DNA of 64,000 nucleotides from Saprospiraceae bacterium (GTDB taxonomy: Bacteria > Bacteroidota > Bacteroidia > Chitinophagales > Saprospiraceae). A model generated the notes under the pieces. That model had not been told where the DNA came from, made no database searches, and saw nothing but the letters and a program-made list of their open reading frames with translations. The stretch spans positions 1-64,000 of the forward strand of contig JANQQI010000070.1 in assembly GCA_028285085.1 (NCBI GenBank). The letters run 5' to 3'. The position numbers and the translations under genes were made by a program. Position 1 is the stretch's first letter; every line of letters starts with the position of its first letter. This document shows, in pieces, positions 19,011 through 27,662 of the stretch.

Positions 19011-19122
19011 CATGGGGTTCTCAGGGGAATCCCATGAGCAAGTCGCAGTGAAGCGGAGGCGAGTAGACCGGGAACAAACCCTGCGTAGCATTGGGGTGTT
19101 GTCGGGCTACTCGCGTACTTGC
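19011..19122 (+). ncRNA. Candidate structured RNA or oriT-like element
   Basis: This GC-rich patch in AT-rich DNA holds nested inverted repeats: CATGGG/CCCATG (19011-19016 with 19031-19036), then GCAAGT/ACTTGC (19038-19043 with 19117-19122) enclosing GCGAGTAG/CTACTCGC (19059-19066 with 19107-19114). It lies in the otherwise gene-free 18996-19377 interval, before the RadC-like gene. It could be a small RNA, a 5' leader or a transfer origin. The remaining intergenic DNA shows nothing else I can name. Confidence 0.4.
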
Positions 19123-19515
19123 CCCCTACCCACACTCCCCATGATTCCACGCTACTCTGCCAACACAAAACGCATCATGTATCACGGACACAATACCCAG
19201 TAGGGGCTTCTTCATTTCATTCTCCATTTCCAGCCTACAACAATATTGCAACTCATCATAATACAAGGTATTGGCATTTCATAATACAACCATCTAGCAA
19301 TAAATAGAAGTAGTACAATATCATATCTTTAAAAAGAGTCACTAACAATAATTTCAGAAAAACTGTACCCCTCTAGTATGGTTCAACCGTCCAGCAAAGG
19401 TATAGGTACTCACGGACGAAGAAAACCGTTTATTTCACACTCTACCTTTGCTTTGGACACCCCGCTCTTTCATCGGTGTTGTCCATTAGCTTTTGGTAGA
19501 TCAACACAACCCTGT

Positions 19516-20007
19516 ATGCAACGTACAGCACAGCAGCAACCCAACAGTATTATTTCTGAGATTATTGTGAATTATTGCCCTGCGATCCCTGTAGAAGATC
19601 GCCAACAAATACGCACTAGTGCAGATGCAAATGCGCTGTTCAGAAAACTCTACACCACAGAGATTATAGAATACGAAGAACAGTTCTATATCCTCTATCT
19701 GAGCCGCAGTAACGATGTGATTGGCTACCATTTGCATAGCATCGGTGGTGCATCAGGTACTGTGGTTGATGTCAAACAGGTGCTCGCCATAGCGGTCAAA
19801 GCGAATGCGTGCTCCATTATCTTGTCGCACAATCACCCCAGTGGGAACCTACGCCCATCTGAGGCCGATAGGTCATTGACACGGAAAATAGTCCAGGGTG
19901 GCTCTGCGCTTGATGTATCGGTATTGGATCATCTGATACTGACAAAGCATGCCTATTATTCGTTCGCTGACGAGGGGATTATGCCATCTACCACTACTAC
20001 GTATTGA
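19516..20007 (+). CDS. RadC-like JAB/MPN-domain protein
   Basis: The product carries the JAMM metal-binding signature SHNHPSGNLRPSEAD in a RadC-type domain (GTVVDVKQVLAIAVKANACS before it). I place the start at the Met at 19516 (MQRTAQQQ); the open frame extends upstream to 19378 but that part looks non-coding. RadC-like proteins are very common on Bacteroidota mobile elements. Their biochemical role is unsettled, and anti-restriction or repair functions have been suggested. It lies upstream of the serine recombinase. Confidence 0.88.
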   Translation: MQRTAQQQPNSIISEIIVNYCPAIPVEDRQQIRTSADANALFRKLYTTEIIEYEEQFYILYLSRSNDVIGYHLHSIGGASGTVVDVKQVLAIAVKANACSIILSHNHPSGNLRPSEADRSLTRKIVQGGSALDVSVLDHLILTKHAYYSFADEGIMPSTTTTY

Positions 20008-20337
20008 CTAGATACACAACAACAGCAAAATGTACAGAAAGAGTAATTAGAAAGGCGCTGTCTTTGGGAATGACAACCTTTCTCCTGATGGCGACGTGTG
20101 ATATACGGGAACGCAGCAGTTCTGAGTATTCCGTTCGTCTCATTTTCATCAGCAGCCTTGCCAATGGTGAGGTTGCTTTTCCTGTTGCATTCTCGGCAAC
20201 ATACAAAGCCATTAGGCCGGAAAATTCCCTATGTCTATTCTACATCTTTAACCTCGATCACTACGAACGTTCCATCATTCTTTTTAATTCTCACCACTGC
20301 GTGGCGTTAAAAATGTATGCTCAGTAGTGGGCTTAGA
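20008..20337. other. Intergenic stretch, no convincing gene
   Basis: A 107-codon plus-strand frame (20004-20327) and a 71-codon minus-strand frame exist here, but neither has a recognisable or protein-like composition. A minus-strand segment near 20262-20310 reads RHAVVRIKKNDGTFVVIEV, which looks protein-like but hits stops on both sides, so a decayed gene is possible. The interval ends at a strong plus-strand terminator. Confidence 0.4.
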
Positions 20338-20362
20338 CAGGCAGCCAGTTAATGGCTGCCTG
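20338..20362 (+). terminator. Rho-independent terminator
   Basis: CAGGCAGCCA, a 5-nt loop and TGGCTGCCTG form a perfect 10-bp stem followed by TTTTT. It terminates plus-strand transcription downstream of the RadC-like gene. Confidence 0.85.
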
Positions 20363-20379
20363 TTTTTATATATGTACTA

Positions 20380-20628
20380 CTACTCTAACTCATACCCCAT
20401 CAATGCTTTTGTGTCGCCCACAAACCAAGCAGGGTCTTCCATATACAAGCTCTGACACATAGCAATGAGTCGTGGATGTACAGCGTCTATATCGACGATG
20501 GCGCCGATACCAATATCCCATATCTTTTCTGCTTTGTGCCTCTTGCAGAACATGATCTGTCTAGGACGCTTGTGCTTATAAAACCGTTCTAAATGAACGC
20601 GTAGCGGTATCGGCTTTGGCCTTGGCAT
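20380..20628 (-). CDS. Small basic hypothetical protein
   Basis: An 82-residue product starts at MPRPKPIPLRVHLERFYKHK; a longer form would start at 20673. It is rich in Arg, Lys and His in the first half and has two Cys (FCKRH, MCQSLY). I recognise no family. The codon pattern and composition look genuine, and it sits convergent to the RadC-like gene across the terminator at 20338. Function unknown. Confidence 0.5.
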   Translation of the reverse strand: MPRPKPIPLRVHLERFYKHKRPRQIMFCKRHKAEKIWDIGIGAIVDIDAVHPRLIAMCQSLYMEDPAWFVGDTKALMGYELE

Positions 20629-20749
20629 GTAGTGTGAATGAACGAATGGTTCATCCTTACATTCCGAGTACACCCTTTATGAAATCTATTTTCATTTCTT
20701 TTTTCATGTACCAATGTGCTACATTCGCTCGGCTTTTTATCCCGTTTTC

Positions 20750-20899
20750 ATGCTCACAAAAAAGGCTGTACAAGAATTTAAATCTCTGGTAGAAAAACAA
20801 CTCGGTAAAGAAATCACCTATGCCCAAGCAGAAAAATGGGCAGAGAATTTTTACCAATTAATGCTCCTCATTATCATTCCACCAGAACACCCCCAATAA
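20750..20899 (+). CDS. Small conserved-type protein upstream of serine recombinase
   Basis: A ~49-residue protein begins MLTKKAVQEFKSLVEKQLGK and continues with EITYAQAEKWAENFYQLMLL. The frame extends upstream to 20714, but the Met at 20750 gives the more natural helical protein. Small proteins of this look commonly sit directly before recombinase genes on Bacteroidota islands; the role is unknown. It ends ~70 bp before the likely recombinase start. Confidence 0.6.
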   Translation: MLTKKAVQEFKSLVEKQLGKEITYAQAEKWAENFYQLMLLIIIPPEHPQ

Positions 20900-20969
20900 G
20901 CATTTGAGAAAATCTCACACATCTGTTACAGTACAGAATACAAACCTTCCCCTTTTATTATCCCACTCC

Positions 20970-22583
20970 ATGAAATACATCGCCTATGTGCGTAAATCCA
21001 CTGATGACAAAAAGCACCAAGTCCAATCAATGCCTAACCAACTTGATTGGGTAAAAAGCACAGCGCAAGATTTAGATGTGGAGTTAATTAAAATTTTCAG
21101 GGATAAAAAAACAGCTAAAAAGCCTGGACGAGAAGGGTTTAATAACATGATGGAATATATTTATAGCAGTCCAGAGCCACTGGGTATTATTTGCTGGAAA
21201 ATGAGCCGTCTATCTCGTAATCCTGTAGATGCGGGGGCCATTAGTTATGCCCTAATTGAAAAAAAGATTAAACATATTTACGCCATAGACAGACAATTTA
21301 GAGAGGGAGATAATCAGATTTTACTTGGGGTAGAATTTGGTGCTGCAACGCAGTATAGCATTGACCTTGCGAGTAGCGTAACGTTTGGCATGAACAAAAA
21401 ACTGGAAAAGGGATACAGACCCACGCTCGCTCCATTGGGGTATCTCAATGACAGCGGTACGGTCTCTGGAAAGCGCAAAATATACAAAGACCCAGAGCGG
21501 TTTGATATGCTTCATAATGCGTGGAAGAAACTGCTCACAGGGGCTTATTCTGTAGAAATGATACGCAGAGAACTCAATGCTATTGGGTTCACGAATAAAA
21601 AAGGGCGATCGCTTGGTAAAAGCTACCTCTATAAGATGTTTACTAATACGTTTTACGCTGGCTACTACACGTGGCGAGGACAGGTATATGAAGGAAAACA
21701 TACTGCTATGGTAAGCCCTGCTGAATTTAATCACGCACAAGAATTACTTGGCAGAACAAATACAACGAGGCCATACAAAAATGAGCAGTTACATAGTGGT
21801 ATCATCACTTGTGGAGAATGCGGTTATGGTATCACGTCAGAAGATCATACTAAGGTGATAAAAGCCACAGGGAAGAAAAAAACGTTCACCTACTTGCGAT
21901 GCACCAAAAAGAACAAGAACATTACATGTGAACAGAAATATCTCTCACTCCCTAAAGCAGAGAAACAGATTCATGATTTGTTATCTCGTCTGAAACTCCC
22001 AGAAGAGTTCTTAGATATATTTTACGATTGCTACAAATATCAACAACAGCAAAATGCTCAATCCCTTGGCAGAAAAAAGACAGCGCTTAGAAAAAAATAC
22101 AATGATAGTGAAGCCATGAGAGAACGACTTATCGACAATCTCAACAAAGGAGTTATTGATGAGACGCAGTATACAGAAACCATGAATAGGTATAAGCAGA
22201 AGAGCTTATTGCTCAAACAACAGCTACTGCGATTGGAGCAGGGGAATACTAATTGGATAGAAAAGCTAAAAGATGATTTTCATTTTGCTCGTACCGCAGT
22301 AGAGACTTATAAAAATGGCACAAAAAATACCAAGCGTGAGATACTGACATGTATCGGCTCGAACTGGACACTAAAGGACAAAAAACTGCACGCAGAGCTG
22401 TTTCCTCCGTTTTTACTTTTTACTAAGCTCCATATTTTTTGCAATGGTAAAAATCCATCGCTCGAACTGAGTTTAAGGCACTCACAGACAAGGCAAAACG
22501 GATTTCTTTCTACACATTCTCCTGTATGGTGGCCCTCCTGGGAGAAAGTTCGAACTTTTTATCTCAGTTCGAACCAAGTTTAA
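20970..22583 (+). CDS. Large serine recombinase
   Basis: From the Met at 20970 (MKYIAYVRKSTDDKKHQVQS) the ~537-residue protein has an N-terminal resolvase catalytic domain (nucleophile Ser in RKSTDD; CWKMSRLSRNPVDAG), a recombinase domain (GYRPTLAPLGYLND, SYLYKMFTNTFYAGYYTWRG), a zinc ribbon (CGECGYG with a later CTKKNKNITC) and a coiled-coil (~360-450). The frame is open to 20904 but conserved sequence starts at 20970. Such enzymes integrate or excise elements at short att sites. It lies beside the GTPase operon and may have delivered that cargo. Confidence 0.9.
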   Translation: MKYIAYVRKSTDDKKHQVQSMPNQLDWVKSTAQDLDVELIKIFRDKKTAKKPGREGFNNMMEYIYSSPEPLGIICWKMSRLSRNPVDAGAISYALIEKKIKHIYAIDRQFREGDNQILLGVEFGAATQYSIDLASSVTFGMNKKLEKGYRPTLAPLGYLNDSGTVSGKRKIYKDPERFDMLHNAWKKLLTGAYSVEMIRRELNAIGFTNKKGRSLGKSYLYKMFTNTFYAGYYTWRGQVYEGKHTAMVSPAEFNHAQELLGRTNTTRPYKNEQLHSGIITCGECGYGITSEDHTKVIKATGKKKTFTYLRCTKKNKNITCEQKYLSLPKAEKQIHDLLSRLKLPEEFLDIFYDCYKYQQQQNAQSLGRKKTALRKKYNDSEAMRERLIDNLNKGVIDETQYTETMNRYKQKSLLLKQQLLRLEQGNTNWIEKLKDDFHFARTAVETYKNGTKNTKREILTCIGSNWTLKDKKLHAELFPPFLLFTKLHIFCNGKNPSLELSLRHSQTRQNGFLSTHSPVWWPSWEKVRTFYLSSNQV

Positions 22584-22662
22584 TTTCCTCTTGTAAATGG
22601 AAAAGATACATCTTTGTTTCTAAATCTTCATATGTAGTCACGTCCTGAGTGAAGCTCGAACT
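22356..22662. repeat. Cluster of five TCGAAC sites
   Basis: Five TCGAAC hexamers occur at about 22359, 22462, 22549, 22568 and 22656, three of them embedded in AGTTCGAAC or AGCTCGAACT. They cover the 3' end of the serine recombinase gene and the gap after it. They could be protein-binding or recombination sites, or partly reflect coding constraint. Confidence 0.3.
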
Positions 22663-22697
22663 ATTACATCAACTCTTCTACTACTCGCCTTTACACT

Positions 22698-24458
22698 TTA
22701 TGAAGCGATTTTTTCCAAGTCATTTAGCAGTTTTCTGATTCGTTCTATTGCAAGTTTACAAATCATACTAGTCGCCCCTATAGAACTAAGTTCTTTTAAT
22801 GTCCAAATCCTAAGATTCTCTTCAGCAAGTGATATCACTTTAATATAGTCATTTGTAGAGAAAGCTTTAATATTAAATCGATCACCAGGAGAAAGGCCAT
22901 ACATTCCAAACAACGTAGCTAAAGTTCTTTTCTCTTCTTTTGTTAAACCTAAGTTTTCTTCTTCCAACAGTTTTATACCAATCATATCAATCTCATAGCC
23001 TCTAAAGTAAGCTTTGATAATGGATAATATATGATAAAGACGTTGCTTATTGGTATTGATAGTTTTAAGATTATCAGCTATGGCTTCTTGGTTAGCGTCT
23101 AAATACGACAAGAGAGGAATAAGTTCTACATCAACTTTACTTTTGTACAATAATAACTCTTTCAATTTATTTCCATCTTGCAACTTCTCTTGACGGCTAT
23201 TTCTAAGTAGATCAAGACGAGCAATACCAATCTCGCAAAGACTCCACACTTTACCCAGGATACTTCCAGCTTTAATTATCGCGGCTCGCTGAAAAAAGTT
23301 TTTTTCAACAATTGTCATCAAATGATCAATGCCACTGAGTTGACGACTGCGCCTTTTCAAAGTAATCAGGTTCTTTATTTTCTCTTTATGTATAAGCTTC
23401 AAATAAAAGGAAACAATAGTCCAGCATGTAGCTTTAGCAGAAACCTCATTTATATATTTTGTTAACTCATTAGCCAATTGGTAATAAAACTGTTGTCGCT
23501 GTAAGACATTTAAATTAGCATTAGCGATCTCGTCTTCCAAAAAAAAAGGCTCACCGAATACCAATTCTTCAATAGCTAAACGAGGAGACTGCCCTAAGTC
23601 GATCAGCTGCTGCCAAAGTGTATCTGGTATCCAATCCAAGCATCTCGCCAAAAGTCCACTTACAGGAATAACATCAACAACTCTATCCGCTAGTTGTTGC
23701 TTTAAAAGTGTACATTGATTTGCAGTTTCTTTCTCAAAATCTTCATCAATTTTCTGCCACATCTGTTCCCATTTCTGTACAACAGCAATACTATTAAAAG
23801 TACTAATTCCAGATAGGCTAGAACTCTCGCCAAATAAATCAAGGACAGCTTGGTCATTACTTCGTCCGATCGGATTAATAACATAGAGGATTGCATCGGC
23901 AATACCTGTTTGGACTCTACTTGCTTCATCTACTTGGTCCATTTTTTTGTTATTACCTACAATCCCTAAAGCCTTTAGAGTCGTTTGTTCATGGTTATTG
24001 AGAACACTTCTTAGTCCAGGGGTATCAATAACATTTACCTGATTCAAAAAAGGAGAATTAGAATAGAAGTCAAGCCTCAAAGTATCGTCAACATTACTTC
24101 CGCTACCAATCCAAGATCCAATCTGATTGATAGGTTCATCCTGCGTATCACCATTATTCCAGTATACTCTAAAACATTTCCTCAGATAAACATCATCTGA
24201 ATAAAGAAAGCGATTAACAGTAGCAGTACATTCATTGATTCCAACAGGGGCTTTATCATCACCAATAACGGCATTCAACAATGTGGATTTACCCGATTTC
24301 ATTTGCCCAATAAAAGCTAACGTAAATTGTTGCCGCATCTGCATCGGCAAATTCATCTGCTTCAAGCTTATCGCTAATTCCTCTGTTTCAGCATGTTGCG
24401 AAAGCAATTGCAGAATCTCCTCTAAATATTGTTTTATATCAGTTGATAGATAGTCCAA
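22698..24458 (-). CDS. Dynamin-like GTPase, last gene of the GTPase/Hsp70-like operon
   Basis: The 586-residue GTPase has a P-loop GQMKSGKS (51-58), a G2-like Thr in NECTATV (~76-81) and G3 DTPGL (145-149), followed by long helical sequence typical of bacterial dynamin-like or YjdA-type large GTPases. It has no clear transmembrane segment. The dynamin family couples GTP hydrolysis to self-assembly, often on membranes. It ends a tightly packed eight-gene minus-strand operon that begins at 32616. Its role there is inferred as a mechanical or membrane-acting component. Confidence 0.8.
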   Translation of the reverse strand: MDYLSTDIKQYLEEILQLLSQHAETEELAISLKQMNLPMQMRQQFTLAFIGQMKSGKSTLLNAVIGDDKAPVGINECTATVNRFLYSDDVYLRKCFRVYWNNGDTQDEPINQIGSWIGSGSNVDDTLRLDFYSNSPFLNQVNVIDTPGLRSVLNNHEQTTLKALGIVGNNKKMDQVDEASRVQTGIADAILYVINPIGRSNDQAVLDLFGESSSLSGISTFNSIAVVQKWEQMWQKIDEDFEKETANQCTLLKQQLADRVVDVIPVSGLLARCLDWIPDTLWQQLIDLGQSPRLAIEELVFGEPFFLEDEIANANLNVLQRQQFYYQLANELTKYINEVSAKATCWTIVSFYLKLIHKEKIKNLITLKRRSRQLSGIDHLMTIVEKNFFQRAAIIKAGSILGKVWSLCEIGIARLDLLRNSRQEKLQDGNKLKELLLYKSKVDVELIPLLSYLDANQEAIADNLKTINTNKQRLYHILSIIKAYFRGYEIDMIGIKLLEEENLGLTKEEKRTLATLFGMYGLSPGDRFNIKAFSTNDYIKVISLAEENLRIWTLKELSSIGATSMICKLAIERIRKLLNDLEKIAS

Positions 24459-24468
24459 GATGGGAGTT

Positions 24469-25668
24469 TTAATCTATCAAATATTTTTCGAGATATGATC
24501 TTATCTCGTACAATTGATCCTCAGATAAGCGTTCCTCTTTAATCATCTTCTTTATCTCATTAAGCTGAGCAACTACTCTTTTTTTTGTAGACTTGGGGTG
24601 ATCTACTGATAATTCAATTTCTTTTGATGAATGCACTAATGGTGGTAACTCATTCTCAGATTCGAGGATTGGTTCTTTATCCTCCACGAGTCTATCGTGA
24701 AAATACTCTCTCTCTATATCCGATCTTTCAGCTTGCATATTCTTTTGGAAGTTACCATGAGGTGAATTTTTAATTTCTCTGTGGTCTTTCCCTGTGAGAA
24801 AATCACGAATTGCGTCACAAAGCCATTTTTTTTTAGGTTCTTCTTTCTTATTTACTCTCTTTCCACTATTACTTCGGGAGGTAGTGGTAGGAGAAACATC
24901 ATATCTGCTTTTAATTTTGGGAGTTTCCTTTTCTAATTGGTAAAGAGTTCTTTCTCCTTTTCGCTGTTCAAAGATTTGTGGTTCTTCGACATCTAGACAA
25001 ACAGCGTTCATAAAGCCAGATTGAATAGCATGCCCTCTATTATTTAACCCAATTACTACATTTATTTTCTGTTTATTACATTTTATTGCCTCAAAAAACA
25101 ATCTCTTGATATATTCAGGTTCGGGATGGGAAGGAAACACTTTAGTATTGTATTGTTCTGTATTTAGCTTTAATTTTAAATCTGATAAATAAAAGATATT
25201 TTCCTTTCCAAAATTGCGAATTTTCTCGCTCTGTGCATATTGTATATCTGCGACTGGTTCTTCCCAACGTCCCACCACATATTGTCTAAACAAATCAACT
25301 ATAAAAGCCGTAGCATATGGCAATTTTAAATTTTCAACCCCTTTCTGTACATTGATAACAACCCCCGCAAAAGTCCTAATTTTTCTTCCTTGAAAATCAT
25401 AATAGTAGTCTGGAGATATTTCCTTTAACAAGTGATTTTCGAAACCAGCTCCCCATAATATGAAATTCTCACTTCGATAGAATGTCCATCGCATTTCCGT
25501 TATATTTCCATATAACGGATTATCTGTATTAATAACTTGCCGAATGAATTGGGTAAACTCATTAGATTGCGCCTTTGGACAGAAGTTTAATTCTGGGATT
25601 AAAAAAGATCGATAATCCGATTGGTCACTATATGTCCGACAATAAATAATTGGTGCATATTGCATCAT
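24469..25668 (-). CDS. Unrecognised protein in GTPase operon, possible GTPase-associated adaptor
   Basis: This 399-residue protein has a globular N-terminal ~240 residues (YAPIIYCRTYSDQSDYRSFL, EMRWTFYRSENFILWGAGFE, LPYATAFIVDLFRQYVVGRW), a low-complexity charged linker (~250-340) and a C-terminal helical hairpin (LNEIKKMIKEERLSEDQLYE). It lies 13 bp after the second DYRGG-type GTPase and 10 bp before the dynamin gene. By position it could be the partner (GAP1-like) protein known beside paired conflict GTPases, but I see no motif that proves this. Function unknown. Confidence 0.6.
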   Translation of the reverse strand: MMQYAPIIYCRTYSDQSDYRSFLIPELNFCPKAQSNEFTQFIRQVINTDNPLYGNITEMRWTFYRSENFILWGAGFENHLLKEISPDYYYDFQGRKIRTFAGVVINVQKGVENLKLPYATAFIVDLFRQYVVGRWEEPVADIQYAQSEKIRNFGKENIFYLSDLKLKLNTEQYNTKVFPSHPEPEYIKRLFFEAIKCNKQKINVVIGLNNRGHAIQSGFMNAVCLDVEEPQIFEQRKGERTLYQLEKETPKIKSRYDVSPTTTSRSNSGKRVNKKEEPKKKWLCDAIRDFLTGKDHREIKNSPHGNFQKNMQAERSDIEREYFHDRLVEDKEPILESENELPPLVHSSKEIELSVDHPKSTKKRVVAQLNEIKKMIKEERLSEDQLYEIRSYLEKYLID

Positions 25669-25681
25669 TGGTTGTTAGATT

Positions 25682-26710
25682 TTAAATCTCCTTAGTACTT
25701 TTGAACCTCATTTTTTTACCATCGAAATAGATGGCGCAACCCTCTAAAAATTCTCTTTCCATATTTTCTAGGTCTCTGCGAAGCTTTTCGAGTTTATCTT
25801 CCTGTAAAGTTATATTTTCTTCTACTCTTTCAATTTCTTCTTTGTAATCAGCTGAATGATCTCCGTTCCAAAACTTACTCCAACCACTCTTTTCCTTTTC
25901 CTTATAGTAAACATCACTCGCTTCTTTACGCTCACTTTGGAGTTGCCGAAGGCTTTCCATAGCATTCCCTAAAAGCTGATTCATAGTTATATAAATTGGG
26001 AACAACACAGGGATATGAATATTTTTAGGGGCAATTGTACCATTCACTGGTTCACCTTGTTTACCTGATAAATCCGATCCTAGCTCAACTGCTGTGATAA
26101 TAATCTGCCACTCTCCACCCTCTCTAAACAAAGCTTGTAAGCATTGTTCTTTAAGTACCCGAATACCCATTTGCATTTCCTCTTCCAATAACTTATCAGC
26201 TTTTGTTATCGTTAGTGCTATCGGTAGTGGTGGATTGTGATTACGATATTCTCTAACGATTTGATTAATCACCCGTAATTTTCTAAAGGCAGCGGGATTA
26301 TTGTTTAACATCTCCTTAATCATATCAGCATCAATAAATAGTAATATCGAAGAAGATTTCTGAAGCCGATTAAAGAGTTCATCTCTCTCACTTGTTTGAT
26401 TTGTCCCAGGTTCATTGCGCGCAAGCAGCAAGCCACCTCGGTAATCATGCCATTTAAATGTAAACATAGGCTCAAAAGAGTAACTGCATTCAAACAGAAA
26501 ATCTTGGAGTATATCTGTTCCTTTAGGCCAAGTTCCTTCTTCTACTATCTGGCGCCAACCTTCCTCTAATTCTAAACCTACGTCAAAATCGTCGGGCATG
26601 AATGTGAATCCATTTCGACCGAATACCATTTGAGCGTACATGGCGTAGAGAAAACATGTTTTTCCAGCGCCTTGATGGCCGATGGCAGTAATTCCTAATG
26701 TATTAATCAT
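25682..26710 (-). CDS. Double-GTPase-type TRAFAC GTPase, second of a pair
   Basis: The 342-residue protein has a P-loop GHQGAGKT (11-18), an unusual switch-II motif WHDYRGG (87-93) in place of DxxG-type sequence, and G4 TKAD (169-172). A coiled-coil follows at ~258-325. The neighbouring 305-residue protein has the same layout, so the two form a tandem pair of paralogues. This architecture matches what I know of the 'double-GTPase' (DO-GTPase) group described in predicted NTP-dependent conflict systems. They probably heterodimerise as a nucleotide switch. It is 4 bp from the upstream gene. Confidence 0.8.
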   Translation of the reverse strand: MINTLGITAIGHQGAGKTCFLYAMYAQMVFGRNGFTFMPDDFDVGLELEEGWRQIVEEGTWPKGTDILQDFLFECSYSFEPMFTFKWHDYRGGLLLARNEPGTNQTSERDELFNRLQKSSSILLFIDADMIKEMLNNNPAAFRKLRVINQIVREYRNHNPPLPIALTITKADKLLEEEMQMGIRVLKEQCLQALFREGGEWQIIITAVELGSDLSGKQGEPVNGTIAPKNIHIPVLFPIYITMNQLLGNAMESLRQLQSERKEASDVYYKEKEKSGWSKFWNGDHSADYKEEIERVEENITLQEDKLEKLRRDLENMEREFLEGCAIYFDGKKMRFKSTKEI

Positions 26711-26714
26711 AATT

Positions 26715-27632
26715 TTACGTTATAAAGATAAATCCATTATTTACAGCATCTTGCATAATATCAATGATTCTATTTGTGCGATCAATCAGTTGATCATACA
26801 CTGCTATTTTTCGCTTCGCCTTGTTGTATTCCTTGTCAGCCAATTCTTTATATGATTCTTCACCAACAATAGCACTCCAAATCGAATCAAAAATATTAGC
26901 ACTTTCATTTAAGGAGTCTCCCTTAGTTACATGTTTATTGATTTCACCTTCTATCTTATCTCGTTCCCGTTTCAATCCAAAACACATTGAGTTCAAAAAT
27001 GGAAAGTGAACATTAACAATTTCATTTTGGTTTATAACAGTAGATGAAAGTATACCAACAACTTTTTCATTCTGAGTCATAGCTTCCCAAGTGCGTTCTA
27101 TATGCCTGATCATTGGAGATTTATTTAAATCCATTCCAGGTGTATCGGCTTTGGTAATGACTAGCGAAATAGGCATGATGCTATCATCAGATAAATTTGA
27201 TATGGCTCGCTGAATAAACAGTTGTGTACGTCTGTATTCTTTTTGCACATCATAATCATTACGCATAATTTTTTCTCCATCCAAAAACACAATCAGGGCA
27301 TTAGAATCACGAATCTTCTTATCTAAATCTTTTACTTCATCTGATTCTCTTTTACTTTGTAAAAGGGCTCCGCCTCGATAGTCGTACCAAGTAAAAGGAA
27401 GTACATCCTCACTGTTATAGCGTAAATTAAATTTGTAGACTGAATGAATGTCTGTAGAATTAGGATAGTAACCTTTTTGTAAATTATCGCTGAGTAACTT
27501 CAATTGTTCATGTAAGTCTTTTTTATCTGCTTTAATGGAAAAACCGTTAATACCACTTTGCATAACTGCGTACATAGCAGCTATATAGGTTGTTTTTCCA
27601 GCACCACTATGACCAATCATCATTACTTTCAT
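26715..27632 (-). CDS. Double-GTPase-type TRAFAC GTPase, first of a pair
   Basis: The 305-residue protein has a P-loop GHSGAGKT (7-14), switch-II motif WYDYRGG (82-88) and G4 TKAD (160-163), with a helical C-terminus. It is paralogous to the protein encoded next to it (25682-26710), sharing an AMYA segment after the P-loop and PFTW/FTFKW before the DYRGG. The conserved Tyr-Arg in switch II suggests a distinct hydrolysis mechanism or partner control. It lies between the Hsp70-like ATPase gene and its paralogue in one operon. Confidence 0.8.
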   Translation of the reverse strand: MKVMMIGHSGAGKTTYIAAMYAVMQSGINGFSIKADKKDLHEQLKLLSDNLQKGYYPNSTDIHSVYKFNLRYNSEDVLPFTWYDYRGGALLQSKRESDEVKDLDKKIRDSNALIVFLDGEKIMRNDYDVQKEYRRTQLFIQRAISNLSDDSIMPISLVITKADTPGMDLNKSPMIRHIERTWEAMTQNEKVVGILSSTVINQNEIVNVHFPFLNSMCFGLKRERDKIEGEINKHVTKGDSLNESANIFDSIWSAIVGEESYKELADKEYNKAKRKIAVYDQLIDRTNRIIDIMQDAVNNGFIFIT

Positions 27633-27662
27633 CTGTCGGCATTTTGGGATTTGTAAGATTTC

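Noticed and set aside
20004-20327. Plus-strand 107-codon frame after the RadC-like gene
   Set aside because: Composition is not protein-like and it has no recognised motif; I describe the stretch as intergenic.
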